Positions 10,024-18,191 of a stretch of 52,529 bases of DNA are shown one piece after another. The first letter of the stretch is position 1, and each line of letters opens with the position of its first letter. The position numbers were made by a program, and so were the translations under genes. Source of the DNA: Bifidobacterium breve (lineage in GTDB: Bacteria > Actinomycetota > Acidimicrobiia > Acidimicrobiales > Acidimicrobilacustridaceae); assembly GCA_945860545.1 (NCBI GenBank), contig CAMAQM010000013.1, positions 1-52,529 of the forward strand. Reading direction: 5' to 3'. The notes beneath the pieces were generated by a model. That model was not told where the DNA came from and did no database searches. It worked only from the letters and a program-made list of their open reading frames with translations.

Positions 10024-10662
10024 GTGACCATGCGATCCAACCCCATCCGGGGTCCCCTCAATGCATTCGGACTTCGCGCCCTCGACGGCGTGTTCGACCG
10101 GACCCTTGGTACCCAGAAGCGGCGATTGTTCGCAGACCTGCCCAACGAGGTGGTCGAGCTCGGCAGCGGCCCGGGAACCAACATGCGCTACCTCACCCCC
10201 GGGACACGATTGACCGCAGTGGAACCCAACCCGGCGATGCACGCCTCGCTGCTTGCCAGCGCCGAGGGCCACGGGATCGAGCTGACGCTGGTGCCCCATG
10301 GAGCGGAGGACATCCCACTGGGTGATGCCAGCACCGACGCCGTCATCTGCACACTCGTGCTGTGCACCGTCCCCGACCCCTCCGCCGCCCTCAGCGAGGT
10401 GCACCGGATCCTGCGACCCGGCGGTCGATTCGTGTTCATTGAACACGTCGCCGCCGACCCCCGCACACACCCTTCGCTGGCCAGGACCCAGCGTGTCCTG
10501 CGCCGACCGTGGCGGTGGACCTTTGAAGGATGTGAACTTCATCGCGACACGGCGGCCCTCATCACCAGTGCCGGCTTCAGTTCCACCGAGATCCACGGCG
10601 GCACCGCCAGTCCCGCGGTCCTCCCGGTGGCACCAATGGTGTGGGGTCACGCCATCCGGTAG
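10024..10662 (+). CDS. Class I SAM-dependent methyltransferase (type 11)
   Basis: A 212-residue methyltransferase. Motif I is VELGSGPGTNMRYL, followed by the acidic end of strand 2 (TAVEPNPAMH), motif IV ICTLVLCTVPDP and the post-motif helix HRILRPGGRFVFIEHV. It resembles the methyltransferase-11/METTL7-like group acting on small molecules or lipids. The start is GTG one base after the preceding stop, with an ATG two codons later as the alternative. It is very probably co-transcribed with the hydratase. Substrate unknown. Confidence 0.88.
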   Translation: MTMRSNPIRGPLNAFGLRALDGVFDRTLGTQKRRLFADLPNEVVELGSGPGTNMRYLTPGTRLTAVEPNPAMHASLLASAEGHGIELTLVPHGAEDIPLGDASTDAVICTLVLCTVPDPSAALSEVHRILRPGGRFVFIEHVAADPRTHPSLARTQRVLRRPWRWTFEGCELHRDTAALITSAGFSSTEIHGGTASPAVLPVAPMVWGHAIR

Positions 10663-10709
10663 CAGCATCACATCTGGCCGCGGACTACTCCGAAATCGGA
10701 ACGGACTCC

Positions 10710-10715
10710 TACACT
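10710..10715 (+). promoter_or_regulatory. -10 element TACACT for the UbiB/AarF-family gene (leaderless)
   Basis: TACACT, six bases, then the ATG at 10722. This fixes the start and argues against a longer reading frame running back into the methyltransferase. Confidence 0.6.
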
Positions 10716-10721
10716 CGGCCC

Positions 10722-12350
10722 ATGGCCCTGCGCTCCCCCGACGCCGTCCACGGCGGCAGTGATCAACCCGAACCGGCTGATCTCGCCATCGGCTCATTCA
10801 CGAGCGACGCCCCGTGGGTCGTTGAACCAGACCAGATGGTGTGGCGCGCCGCCGAACCGGTCGTGCGCTGGTCGGTGGCCCGCGAGCTCCCTGAACTGGT
10901 GCGCCCCAGACGGCTCCCCTCTCCGGGCCGACTGTCTCGTGTCGTGGGGCGCCTCGCCTTCACGGTCGCACCGTGGGCGCTTGGGGCCCGACGCCGCGGC
11001 GGGACCATCAGTCGCGCCGACCTGTCGCGGCGGCTGCGGGTCGCCGCCGAGCACCTCGGCCCGACCTACATCAAGCTCGCCCAGATCATCTCCTCGGGCG
11101 AAGGCCTGTTCCCCGAGGAACTCGTCAATGAGTTCAAAAAATGCAGGGACCGGGTTCCCGCAGAGCCGTTCCACAAAGTGCGCGAGGTCGTGGAGGGAGA
11201 TCTCGGCCAACCACTCGAGGCGGTGTTCTCATCGTTTGACCGCCAACCACTCGCTGCAGCATCCATCGCTCAGGTGCACGCCGCCACGCTCATCACCGGT
11301 GAAGAGGTGGTGGTGAAGGTGCAGCGCCCGACGGTGGAACGTCTGGTGCGTGAAGACCTCCGGGTGATGGCCTGGCTGGCACCGTTCCTGGTGGGACGAA
11401 TCCCGATCGCGGCGTTGGCCAATCCGCCCGCCCTCGTGGAACTGTTCGGGGAGACGATCACCGAGGAGCTCGATTTCCGCCTCGAAGCGGCGAACATGCT
11501 CGACGTGGCACGCATCTTCGCCGAACTCGGCCAGCGCAACTACGTCATCCCTCGCCCCCACCCCCAACTGGTCACCCCCCGGGTGCTCGTGATGGAACGC
11601 ATCCACGGGTTCGCCTTCGACGACGTGGCAGGCATGGTTGACGCCGGGGTCGACACTGCCGAAGTGGTGCGCACCGGCATGATCGGCTTCATGGAAGGCG
11701 CCATGCTCTACGGCGTCTTCCACGGTGACCTCCATGGCGGCAACCTGCTGGTGCTTCCTGACGGCCGGGTGGCGCTCCTCGACTTTGGGATCACCGCACG
11801 GTTCAGTCCGCTCAAGCAACAGGCGTTCCTGCGCATGGTGGTGGGGGCCACCATGAACGATCTCCGGATCCAGATCGAGGCGCTTCGGGACCTCGGTGCC
11901 CTCCCCCCTGACACCGACACTGATGCCGTCATTGCCGAACTTGGTCTCGATCGACCGCCCGTCGATCCCACCACGCTCACGCCCGATGAGATGGTGGGTG
12001 AGATCCAACAGGTGGTGAAGGGACTGATGGGCCTCGGGGCACGACTCCCCAAGGAACTCATGCTCTACATCAAGAACATGGTGTTCCTCGATGGGGCAAT
12101 CGCCACCCTCGCCCCTGACCTCGACTTGTTTGCCGAGATTGCACGCATCAGTGAGTACATGGCTGAACGGCACGGCGAGAGGATCGCCGCGTCGATCGGC
12201 ATGGAGCCGACCAACGTGGATTTCGATTTCAGCGGGATCAAGGCCTCGTTCGGAGTGGACCCCAACAGCACCTCCTCACTGACCTACCGCGACCTCCAAA
12301 AGCGCCGGAAACTGATCAGCGACCGACTGGCTGGTCGCAAACTGCTGTGA
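10722..12350 (+). CDS. AarF/UbiB/ABC1-family atypical kinase
   Basis: A 542-residue protein of the UbiB (ABC1/ADCK) protein-kinase-like family, linked elsewhere to quinone or isoprenoid lipid metabolism. Visible signatures: the diagnostic KxGQ site appears as KLAQ at 118-121 (Gly replaced by Ala), the Ala-rich nucleotide loop is AAASIAQVH, the VVVKVQRP strand carries the ATP-binding Lys, HGDLHGGN spans 334-341 and DFG is at Asp354. The family is thought to have ATPase rather than protein-kinase activity. No quinone-biosynthesis gene is nearby, so the partner pathway is unknown. The C-terminal 130 residues are less conserved in pattern. nucS follows after 40 bases. Confidence 0.9.
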   Translation: MALRSPDAVHGGSDQPEPADLAIGSFTSDAPWVVEPDQMVWRAAEPVVRWSVARELPELVRPRRLPSPGRLSRVVGRLAFTVAPWALGARRRGGTISRADLSRRLRVAAEHLGPTYIKLAQIISSGEGLFPEELVNEFKKCRDRVPAEPFHKVREVVEGDLGQPLEAVFSSFDRQPLAAASIAQVHAATLITGEEVVVKVQRPTVERLVREDLRVMAWLAPFLVGRIPIAALANPPALVELFGETITEELDFRLEAANMLDVARIFAELGQRNYVIPRPHPQLVTPRVLVMERIHGFAFDDVAGMVDAGVDTAEVVRTGMIGFMEGAMLYGVFHGDLHGGNLLVLPDGRVALLDFGITARFSPLKQQAFLRMVVGATMNDLRIQIEALRDLGALPPDTDTDAVIAELGLDRPPVDPTTLTPDEMVGEIQQVVKGLMGLGARLPKELMLYIKNMVFLDGAIATLAPDLDLFAEIARISEYMAERHGERIAASIGMEPTNVDFDFSGIKASFGVDPNSTSSLTYRDLQKRRKLISDRLAGRKLL

Positions 12351-12390
12351 TGGTTGTGGTCGTCAACCACCAGGACACGGGGACGCGGCG

Positions 12391-13050
12391 ATGAGACTGG
12401 TCGTCGCCCGCTGCAGCGTCGACTATCGAGGGCGCCTCGATGCCCATCTCCCGATGGCACTGCGCCTCATCATGGTCAAAGCCGATGGTTGCGTGGCTAT
12501 CCACGCCGACGGCGGCGCCTACAAGCCACTCAACTGGATGAACGCGCCCAACACCATCGTGGAGGACGACAGCGTGTGGGTGGTCTCGAACCCAAAGGGC
12601 GAGACCCTCACCATCACCTTCGAGGATGTGATGGCCGACCTCCACCACGAGTTCGGCACCGACCCGGGCCTCGTGAAGGACGGTGTGGAGGCCCACCTCC
12701 AAGAGCTCCTGGCCGCCAACCCTGACCATCTTGGTGACGGCATGGTGCTGGTACGCCGCGAGTACCCCACCGACATCGGCCCGGTCGACCTGCTGTGCCG
12801 TGACGCCGAGGGGAACCCCGTGGCGGTGGAGGTGAAACGGCGGGGCGACATCGATGGGGTCGAACAACTCGCTCGTTACCTCGAGCGACTCGATCGGGAT
12901 CCGATGCTTCGCGGTATTCAGGGCATGTTCGTCGCCCAGGTCGTCAAGCCGCAGGCCCGCACCCTTGCCGAGGCGCGGGGTATCAGCTGGCAGGAAGTCG
13001 ACTACGACGAACTACGAGGCATACCGTCAGACGAGTTACGTCTGTTCTAG
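12391..13050 (+). CDS. nucS: Mismatch-specific endonuclease NucS (EndoMS)
   Basis: A 219-residue nuclease of the archaeal/actinobacterial NucS family, which cuts both strands at mismatched DNA and replaces MutS-MutL repair in actinobacteria. The N-terminal half is the beta-rich DNA-binding/dimerisation domain (residues 1-100). The C-terminal RecB-like nuclease domain shows Glu124 (RREYPTDIG), Asp133 (PVDLLC) and Glu147-x-Lys149 (VAVEVKRR). The last residues, DELRLF, resemble the clamp-interacting tail known in mycobacterial NucS. The usual length is about 220 residues, so the gene is intact. It is convergent with the MaoC gene (17-base gap). Role: lowering mutation and homeologous recombination. 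Confidence 0.95.
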   Translation: MRLVVARCSVDYRGRLDAHLPMALRLIMVKADGCVAIHADGGAYKPLNWMNAPNTIVEDDSVWVVSNPKGETLTITFEDVMADLHHEFGTDPGLVKDGVEAHLQELLAANPDHLGDGMVLVRREYPTDIGPVDLLCRDAEGNPVAVEVKRRGDIDGVEQLARYLERLDRDPMLRGIQGMFVAQVVKPQARTLAEARGISWQEVDYDELRGIPSDELRLF

Positions 13051-13067
13051 GGCGAGGCCAGCGTGGG

Positions 13068-13928
13068 TCAGGTGTCGAACGTGACCCGACCGCCGTCGAG
13101 CACCACACGGTCACCGAGCGCCGAGCCGTTCGCCGTGGTGGTGAACACCGCCTCGCCGTCACCAGTCCGCCAGATGCGGGTGGTGAGTTCCTCACCGGGG
13201 AACACACTGGCGGAGAATCGTCCCTCCATGGAACGGAGTCGGTCAGGGTCCCCTCCACACAACTCATGGAGCAGGGCCCGACCAGCGAACCCGTAGGTGC
13301 ACAGACCGTGCAGGATGGGCTTGTCGAACCCGCCCATGGCGGCGAACGACGGGTCCGAGTGCAGCGGGTTGCGGTCCCCCGACAGGCGGTAGAGCAGCGC
13401 CTGGTCCGCGCTGGTGAACTGGGACACCTCGTGGTCGGCGGCGCGTTCAGGGGCGACGTTGCGCGGACCGGACGGACCACGGTCCCCACCCCACCCGCCT
13501 TCACCCCTGATGAACAGCGACATGGTTGCCGCCAGCAACGGGTTCCCCGTCGCCGTGTCGGTCGAGGTGACGGCGAGTTCGACGACCGCGCCTTTCCCCT
13601 TGTCCCAGATCGCCGTGATCTCGCCCACGTTGCTCACCGTTCCCTCGGTGGGGATCGGGGCGAAAACCTCGATGCGCTGCTCACCGTGAACGAGCATGGC
13701 CGGATTGAAGTCCCCGAGTTTCGCCATGGCACCAAATCCGCCCGAGGCGATGATCACCGCCATGGTGGGCAGTGCCCGCAACGTGACGTCACGAGTGTTC
13801 TCGGTGGTGAACGCCAGTTCGCTGGTCCCAGCTCCCACTCCGAGGGCGTAGAGCATGCAGTCCTTGGCGTCCCACGACTTCTCGGCGGGTTCGCCACGTG
13901 CGCCAACGGCGTCAGGGTTGATCGGCAT
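13068..13928 (-). CDS. MaoC-like 2-enoyl-CoA hydratase (hydratase 2, double hot-dog)
   Basis: A 286-residue double hot-dog protein like the hydratase-2 domain of the peroxisomal multifunctional enzyme type 2. The C-terminal hot-dog has the hydratase-2 motif YRLSGDRNPLHSDPSFA with catalytic Asp185 and His190, followed by GFDKPILHG. The N-terminal hot-dog is degenerate and gives substrate space, as in the eukaryotic-type enzymes. It converts trans-2-enoyl-CoA to (3R)-hydroxyacyl-CoA. It begins four bases after the SDR gene ends, so the pair is expected to be one operon performing successive steps on (3R)-hydroxyacyl-CoA. Confidence 0.92.
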   Translation of the reverse strand: MPINPDAVGARGEPAEKSWDAKDCMLYALGVGAGTSELAFTTENTRDVTLRALPTMAVIIASGGFGAMAKLGDFNPAMLVHGEQRIEVFAPIPTEGTVSNVGEITAIWDKGKGAVVELAVTSTDTATGNPLLAATMSLFIRGEGGWGGDRGPSGPRNVAPERAADHEVSQFTSADQALLYRLSGDRNPLHSDPSFAAMGGFDKPILHGLCTYGFAGRALLHELCGGDPDRLRSMEGRFSASVFPGEELTTRIWRTGDGEAVFTTTANGSALGDRVVLDGGRVTFDT

Positions 13929-13932
13929 GGTG

Positions 13933-14841
13933 TCAGTTCTCCTTGCGGGGTCGCCCGCTCATGTCGGCGTTGGCCCGGGCCTGGGCAACGATGTCGAGCA
14001 CTCGTGGTCCGAGTGCCTCAGGGTCAGCGAGAGGTTCGGTGGTCGGCCCCCGGGTCCATCCCTCACTGACTGACAGGGCACGTCCGCTGACGTCAAAGAC
14101 GCGGCCCGTCACACCATCGCTCTCCTCTGACGCCAGCCAGCACACGATAGGGGCGATCCAGCGGGGAGCCATCTGCTCCTTGATCTCGTCGGGAGCCTGA
14201 CCCATACCGAGGTTTTCGGTCATGCGGGTGAGCGCGGCGGGCGCGATGGCGTTGACGGTCACGCCGTAACGTTCGAGTTCGAGCGCGGTGATCACGGTAA
14301 ACGCAGCGATACCCGCCTTGGCAGCCCCGTAGTTCGTCTGCCCAGGATTGCCGTAGAGACCCGACGGCGACGAGGTGTTGATGATCCGACCGCGGGGGTC
14401 GTCGCCCGCCTTGGACCGTTCCCGCCAGTGCACCGCAGCGTGGTGGCTGGGACCTGCGGTCCCCTTGAGGTGGACCTTGATCACGGCGTCCCACTCGGCT
14501 TCAGTCATGTTGACCAGCATCCGGTCACGCAGGATGCCGGCGTTGTTGACGAGCACGTCAAGTTGTCCGAAGGTGTCCACCGTCTGGGAGATGAGGCGGC
14601 CCGCCCCGTCCCAGTTGCTGATGTCGTCGGTGTTGGCCACCGCCGCGCCACCTCCAGCAACGATCTCGTCAACGACCTCTTGGGCCGGGCCCCCCGAGGT
14701 GCCGGTGCCGTCCATTGAGCCACCGAGGTCGTTCACCACCACCTTGGCCCCGTGGGAGGCGAGCAGCAGCGCGTGTTCCCGTCCGATCCCGCGACCTGCA
14801 CCGGTGACGATGCAGACCCGTCCTTCGCACAATCTGGCCAC
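13933..14841 (-). CDS. SDR-family (3R)-hydroxyacyl-CoA dehydrogenase, MFE-2 type
   Basis: A 302-residue short-chain dehydrogenase close in layout to the N-terminal domain of peroxisomal MFE-2/HSD17B4. The nucleotide-binding TGAGRGIG is at 13-20, then NNAG at 99-102, catalytic Ser about 158 (NTSSPSGLYG), Tyr171 and Lys175 (YGAAK). The long NDLGGSMDGTG insertion after strand 2 is typical of this subgroup. It oxidises (3R)-hydroxyacyl-CoA with NAD. The GTG start has an AGGAGGGG Shine-Dalgarno on the minus strand at about 14845-14852. The adjacent MaoC gene supplies the preceding hydratase step. Confidence 0.92.
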   Translation of the reverse strand: MARLCEGRVCIVTGAGRGIGREHALLLASHGAKVVVNDLGGSMDGTGTSGGPAQEVVDEIVAGGGAAVANTDDISNWDGAGRLISQTVDTFGQLDVLVNNAGILRDRMLVNMTEAEWDAVIKVHLKGTAGPSHHAAVHWRERSKAGDDPRGRIINTSSPSGLYGNPGQTNYGAAKAGIAAFTVITALELERYGVTVNAIAPAALTRMTENLGMGQAPDEIKEQMAPRWIAPIVCWLASEESDGVTGRVFDVSGRALSVSEGWTRGPTTEPLADPEALGPRVLDIVAQARANADMSGRPRKEN

Positions 14842-14871
14842 AGTCCCCTCCTGCCTGCTGCGAACGACGAG

Positions 14872-14877
14872 AGCCTA
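14872..14877 (-). promoter_or_regulatory. -10 element TAGGCT for the SDR-MaoC pair
   Basis: On the minus strand TAGGCT is followed by about 30 bases, including the AGGAGGGG Shine-Dalgarno, before the GTG at 14841. This is a leadered promoter, unlike many neighbours. Confidence 0.5.
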
Positions 14878-14983
14878 CCGAACCGGCGTACTAGGCGGTT
14901 ACGGACGCACCGGCGGACCGACCGTGGGATGCACAGGGCGGGCAGTACCATTCCCTACGGGCCACACCGCCCTTTCTCACCCC

Positions 14984-16726
14984 ATGACCGCCTCCGAACC
15001 ACCTGAACCCGCCGAGTCCCCGAGCCCCGGCCCTGTGACGATGCCGCCCGGCGGGCCGCTGGCCGCACCCCCGCCCGAACCGGTTCGCGCACCCCGCCGC
15101 CGATGGCGCTGGGCGGTCGGGGTCGTGGTGGCCCTCGTGGCGGTATGGCTCGCCGCCTTCGGCGTGGCCACCGCCCTCGCCGGCGACGACGCACCGCGCA
15201 ACCTCGTAGTCGCCGGGGTGAACGTGGGGGGACTGTCACCTGCCGACCTCGACGCCCGGCTCGACCAGGTCGCCGCCGGATACGAGACCACTCCCGTTGA
15301 CGTGGTCACCCCCGCAGGGACGGTGACCACCGACGCGTCCACTGCGGGTCTGTCCCTCAATGCCGCCGCCACCGCCGCAAGCACACTCAACGCCGACGAC
15401 GACATCCCCGCCGTGCTTCGACCCTTCGCCTGGCTCCGATCGCTCGTGTTTGAGCGTGAGGTAACCCCGACCATGACCGTCGACGCCGAGACTCTGGCCG
15501 CCTCGCCGGTGGGCGAGCTGCCGGCGAAGAACTCCGAACCACCGGTTGAGCCCGGCCTCGTCGCTGACGGTGCGGCCCTCAGCGCAACCGAGGGCGAGGA
15601 CGGCACCGACCTGACCCTCGAACAGGTCGCCGTCGCGATGGTGGCAGCGGCGGAGTCCCAGCCCACCGGGCCGCTGCGGGTCACCGTCGAACCGAGCGTG
15701 ATCCCACCCACGTACACCCTCGCCGACGCACAGGAACTCGCTAACGAGACCAACGCCAAGCTGAGTGAACCGATCACCCTGCAGGTCGGACCGGTGTCCG
15801 TGCAGGTGGACGGTCTCACGCTGGCGGGATGGCTCACCACAGCCGCGGGGCCTGACCGTCTCGAGCTCGCCGTCGACCCGTTCCGTGCCGGTGAGGGCAT
15901 CGGGGCCATTGCGGGGGAGGTCGGGAATCCCGAAGAGCCTGCCCGGCTCGTGGTTGAGAACGGGGCGGTCACCACGGTGGGAGGTCGTGGCGCCACCCGT
16001 TGTTGCGACCCGGCTTCGTTCCAGCGCATTGCGCTCGCCCTGTCGACGCCGGAGCGGGTGGCGCTCGTGGATCTCGTCGAGGAACCTCTGGTGCGGGGCC
16101 CCGAGTGGGCGGCTGCCCTTGGGATCACCACCCCCGTCGGGTCGTTCACCACCCAGTTCCCCGCCGGCCAGAGCCGCAACACGAACATCATCCGCATCGC
16201 CGAGATTCTCCAGGGCACGGTCATTGAGCCGGGCACCACCTTCTCGGTCAATGGCACCACCGGACCACGCGACGTCCCACAGGGGTTCGTCGAGGGCGGC
16301 ATCATCGTCAACGGCAAAGTGGTGAGCGGCGTGGGCGGTGGCATCTCCCAGTTCGCCACGACGCTGTTCAACGCAGCGTTCTTCGCCGGACTCGACATTC
16401 CCGACTACACGATGCACAGCCTCTACATCTCCCGTTACCCCTATGGCCGGGAGGCAACCCTCTACTACCCGTCGGTGGACCTGAAGATCACGAACAACAC
16501 CCCGTACGGGATCCTCGTGTGGCCAACCTGGACCGACGAGTCAATCACCGTCACCTTGTACTCAACCCCATGGGTCGTCGGTGAGGAGACCGGCCAGGTC
16601 ACCGAACCGGCCGGGGTGTGCACCCGGGTCATCACCCAACGCACCCGCACCTGGCTAGAGGACAACCGCAAGGAGAACGACTACTTCAGGGCGCTTTACC
16701 AGCCCGAGGAGGGAGTGCGGTGCTGA
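14984..16726 (+). CDS. Membrane-anchored VanW-domain protein with peptidoglycan-binding-like repeats
   Basis: A 580-residue protein: a Pro-rich cytoplasmic N-terminus (1-40), one membrane helix (about 42-66, WRWAVGVVVALVAVWLAAFG), two extracellular regions resembling the PG-binding-4/YoaR repeats found before VanW domains (about 75-370), and a VanW domain from about residue 380 (TPVGSFTTQF, NIIRIAEILQGTVIEPGTTFSVN, VSGVGGGISQFATTLFNAAF, SRYPYGREATLYYP). A C-terminal Cys/Arg-rich tail follows. The biochemical function of VanW is not established; a cell-wall role is generally assumed. The frame is open far upstream, but a leader overlapping the SDR gene is unlikely, so I chose the ATG at 14984. 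Its last codons overlap the start of the WS/DGAT gene. Confidence 0.87.
   Translation: MTASEPPEPAESPSPGPVTMPPGGPLAAPPPEPVRAPRRRWRWAVGVVVALVAVWLAAFGVATALAGDDAPRNLVVAGVNVGGLSPADLDARLDQVAAGYETTPVDVVTPAGTVTTDASTAGLSLNAAATAASTLNADDDIPAVLRPFAWLRSLVFEREVTPTMTVDAETLAASPVGELPAKNSEPPVEPGLVADGAALSATEGEDGTDLTLEQVAVAMVAAAESQPTGPLRVTVEPSVIPPTYTLADAQELANETNAKLSEPITLQVGPVSVQVDGLTLAGWLTTAAGPDRLELAVDPFRAGEGIGAIAGEVGNPEEPARLVVENGAVTTVGGRGATRCCDPASFQRIALALSTPERVALVDLVEEPLVRGPEWAAALGITTPVGSFTTQFPAGQSRNTNIIRIAEILQGTVIEPGTTFSVNGTTGPRDVPQGFVEGGIIVNGKVVSGVGGGISQFATTLFNAAFFAGLDIPDYTMHSLYISRYPYGREATLYYPSVDLKITNNTPYGILVWPTWTDESITVTLYSTPWVVGEETGQVTEPAGVCTRVITQRTRTWLEDNRKENDYFRALYQPEEGVRC
16707..16713 (+). promoter_or_regulatory. 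Shine-Dalgarno AGGAGGG for the WS/DGAT gene, inside the VanW gene
   Basis: AGGAGGG with six-base spacing to GTG at 16720. It decides this start and implies translational coupling to the VanW gene. Confidence 0.7.
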
Positions 16727-18174
16727 ACGACGACACCGGAACCGCCGGCCCAGGCAACGATGATCTGGCTCGCCAACTCGGTCTCGACATCACGTTCGAG
16801 GCCCGCATGTCCGGCTCCGATGCGCTCATGTGGCGCATCGAGAAGGATCCGCTGCTGCGCAGCACCATCGTGATGATCATGGTGTTCGACGGCGAATTGG
16901 ACCGTCAGCGCCTCACCCGACGCATGGAACGCGTCAGCCGTCTGGTGCCTCGCCTGCGTCAACGGGTCCTCGGACACCCGATGTCGATCGCTCCACCCCG
17001 TTGGGAGGTCGACCCCAACTTCCGTCTCGACTACCACCTGCGCTTCATGCGGGCACCCGGGTCGGGAACGCTGCGCGAGGTATTCGACATCGCCGCGCCG
17101 ATCGCCATGCAGGGATTCGACCGGGCCCGGCCACTGTGGGAGTTCACCGTCGTGGAAGGCCTCGCCGACAACAAGACCGCGCTCATCGGCAAGGTGCACC
17201 ACGCCATCACCGACGGCGTGGGCGGAATGAAACTCCAGTTGGAATTGCTCGACCTGTCCCCCGACGCCCCCGACCCCGGGCCGTTGCCACCCGCGCCCGA
17301 ACCGAGGCCCCTGGCCGAGTCGCAACGATGGGTGGATGCCACCGTGTGGGAGGCCCGCCGCCAGTTCGATGCCGTGCGCGAACTCGCCGGGAACGCCACG
17401 ACGACGGCGGCACGCACCCTCACCGACCCCGTCGGTGTCGGGATGGGGGCCCTGCGAACCCTCGGGTCGATGGCCCGTATGGTCAGCCCGGCCACCGAGC
17501 CGCTCAGCCCGCTGATGCGGGATCGCTCACTCAGCGTGCACTTCGACACCCTCGAGGTCGACCTCATGGGCCTCAAGGCCGCGTCGCGAATCGTGGGCGG
17601 CCACCTCAACGACGCGTTCGTCGCCGCCGTCCTCGGCGGGTTGCGGCACTACCACCTCGCCCACGGCCACGACGTCGAGTCACTGCGCATGACCATGCCC
17701 ATCAACGTGCGCACCGACCGCACGGCACGGGTGGCCGGCAACCAGTTCGCTCCCGCCAGGTTCGCCGTCCCGTTGTGGATCGACGACCCGATCGGCCGGA
17801 TGAACGCCGTGCGGGAACTGGTGGCACGCTGGCGGAACGAACCGGTGCTGTCACTGACCGAACCGCTGGCCAACCTGCTCGCCCGACTCCCCGCCAGCGC
17901 CACCACGGCACTGTTCGGTTCAATGCTCAAGGGGATCGATTTCGTCACGTCAAACGTGCCAGGCCCGCCCATTCCCGTCTACATCGACGGTGTACCCATG
18001 GAACGCCAGATCGCATTCGGACCGATGACGGGAGCTGCGGCGAATCTCGTGGTGCTGTCCTACTGCGACACGCTCAACGTGGGTATCAACACCGACCCGG
18101 CCGCCATCGACGACCCGGAACTCTTCACTGAGTGCCTACGAAAAGGATTCGACGAGGTCCTGGCGCTGGCGTGA
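16720..18174 (+). CDS. Wax ester synthase/acyl-CoA:diacylglycerol acyltransferase (WS/DGAT)
   Basis: A 484-residue member of the WS/DGAT family that joins acyl-CoA to long-chain alcohols or diacylglycerol, giving wax esters or triacylglycerol stores. The catalytic HHxxxDG motif is HHAITDG at 160-166 with the expected hydrophobic run before it. Later signatures include NDAFVAAVLGGLRHY and the C-terminal SNVPGPPIPVYIDG. The N-terminal FEARMSGSDALMWRIE segment is characteristic. Length is normal. The GTG overlaps the VanW stop by seven bases and has a strong Shine-Dalgarno. It is convergent with the carotenoid oxygenase (17 bases apart). Whether it makes wax esters or TAG cannot be read. Confidence 0.95.
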   Translation: MLNDDTGTAGPGNDDLARQLGLDITFEARMSGSDALMWRIEKDPLLRSTIVMIMVFDGELDRQRLTRRMERVSRLVPRLRQRVLGHPMSIAPPRWEVDPNFRLDYHLRFMRAPGSGTLREVFDIAAPIAMQGFDRARPLWEFTVVEGLADNKTALIGKVHHAITDGVGGMKLQLELLDLSPDAPDPGPLPPAPEPRPLAESQRWVDATVWEARRQFDAVRELAGNATTTAARTLTDPVGVGMGALRTLGSMARMVSPATEPLSPLMRDRSLSVHFDTLEVDLMGLKAASRIVGGHLNDAFVAAVLGGLRHYHLAHGHDVESLRMTMPINVRTDRTARVAGNQFAPARFAVPLWIDDPIGRMNAVRELVARWRNEPVLSLTEPLANLLARLPASATTALFGSMLKGIDFVTSNVPGPPIPVYIDGVPMERQIAFGPMTGAAANLVVLSYCDTLNVGINTDPAAIDDPELFTECLRKGFDEVLALA

Positions 18175-18191
18175 CCCCACGGCGGGGACCC

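Noticed and set aside
14375-14983. 203-codon N-terminal extension of the VanW-domain gene
   Set aside because: It lies antisense to the SDR gene and its translation is non-globular; a membrane helix follows naturally from the ATG at 14984.
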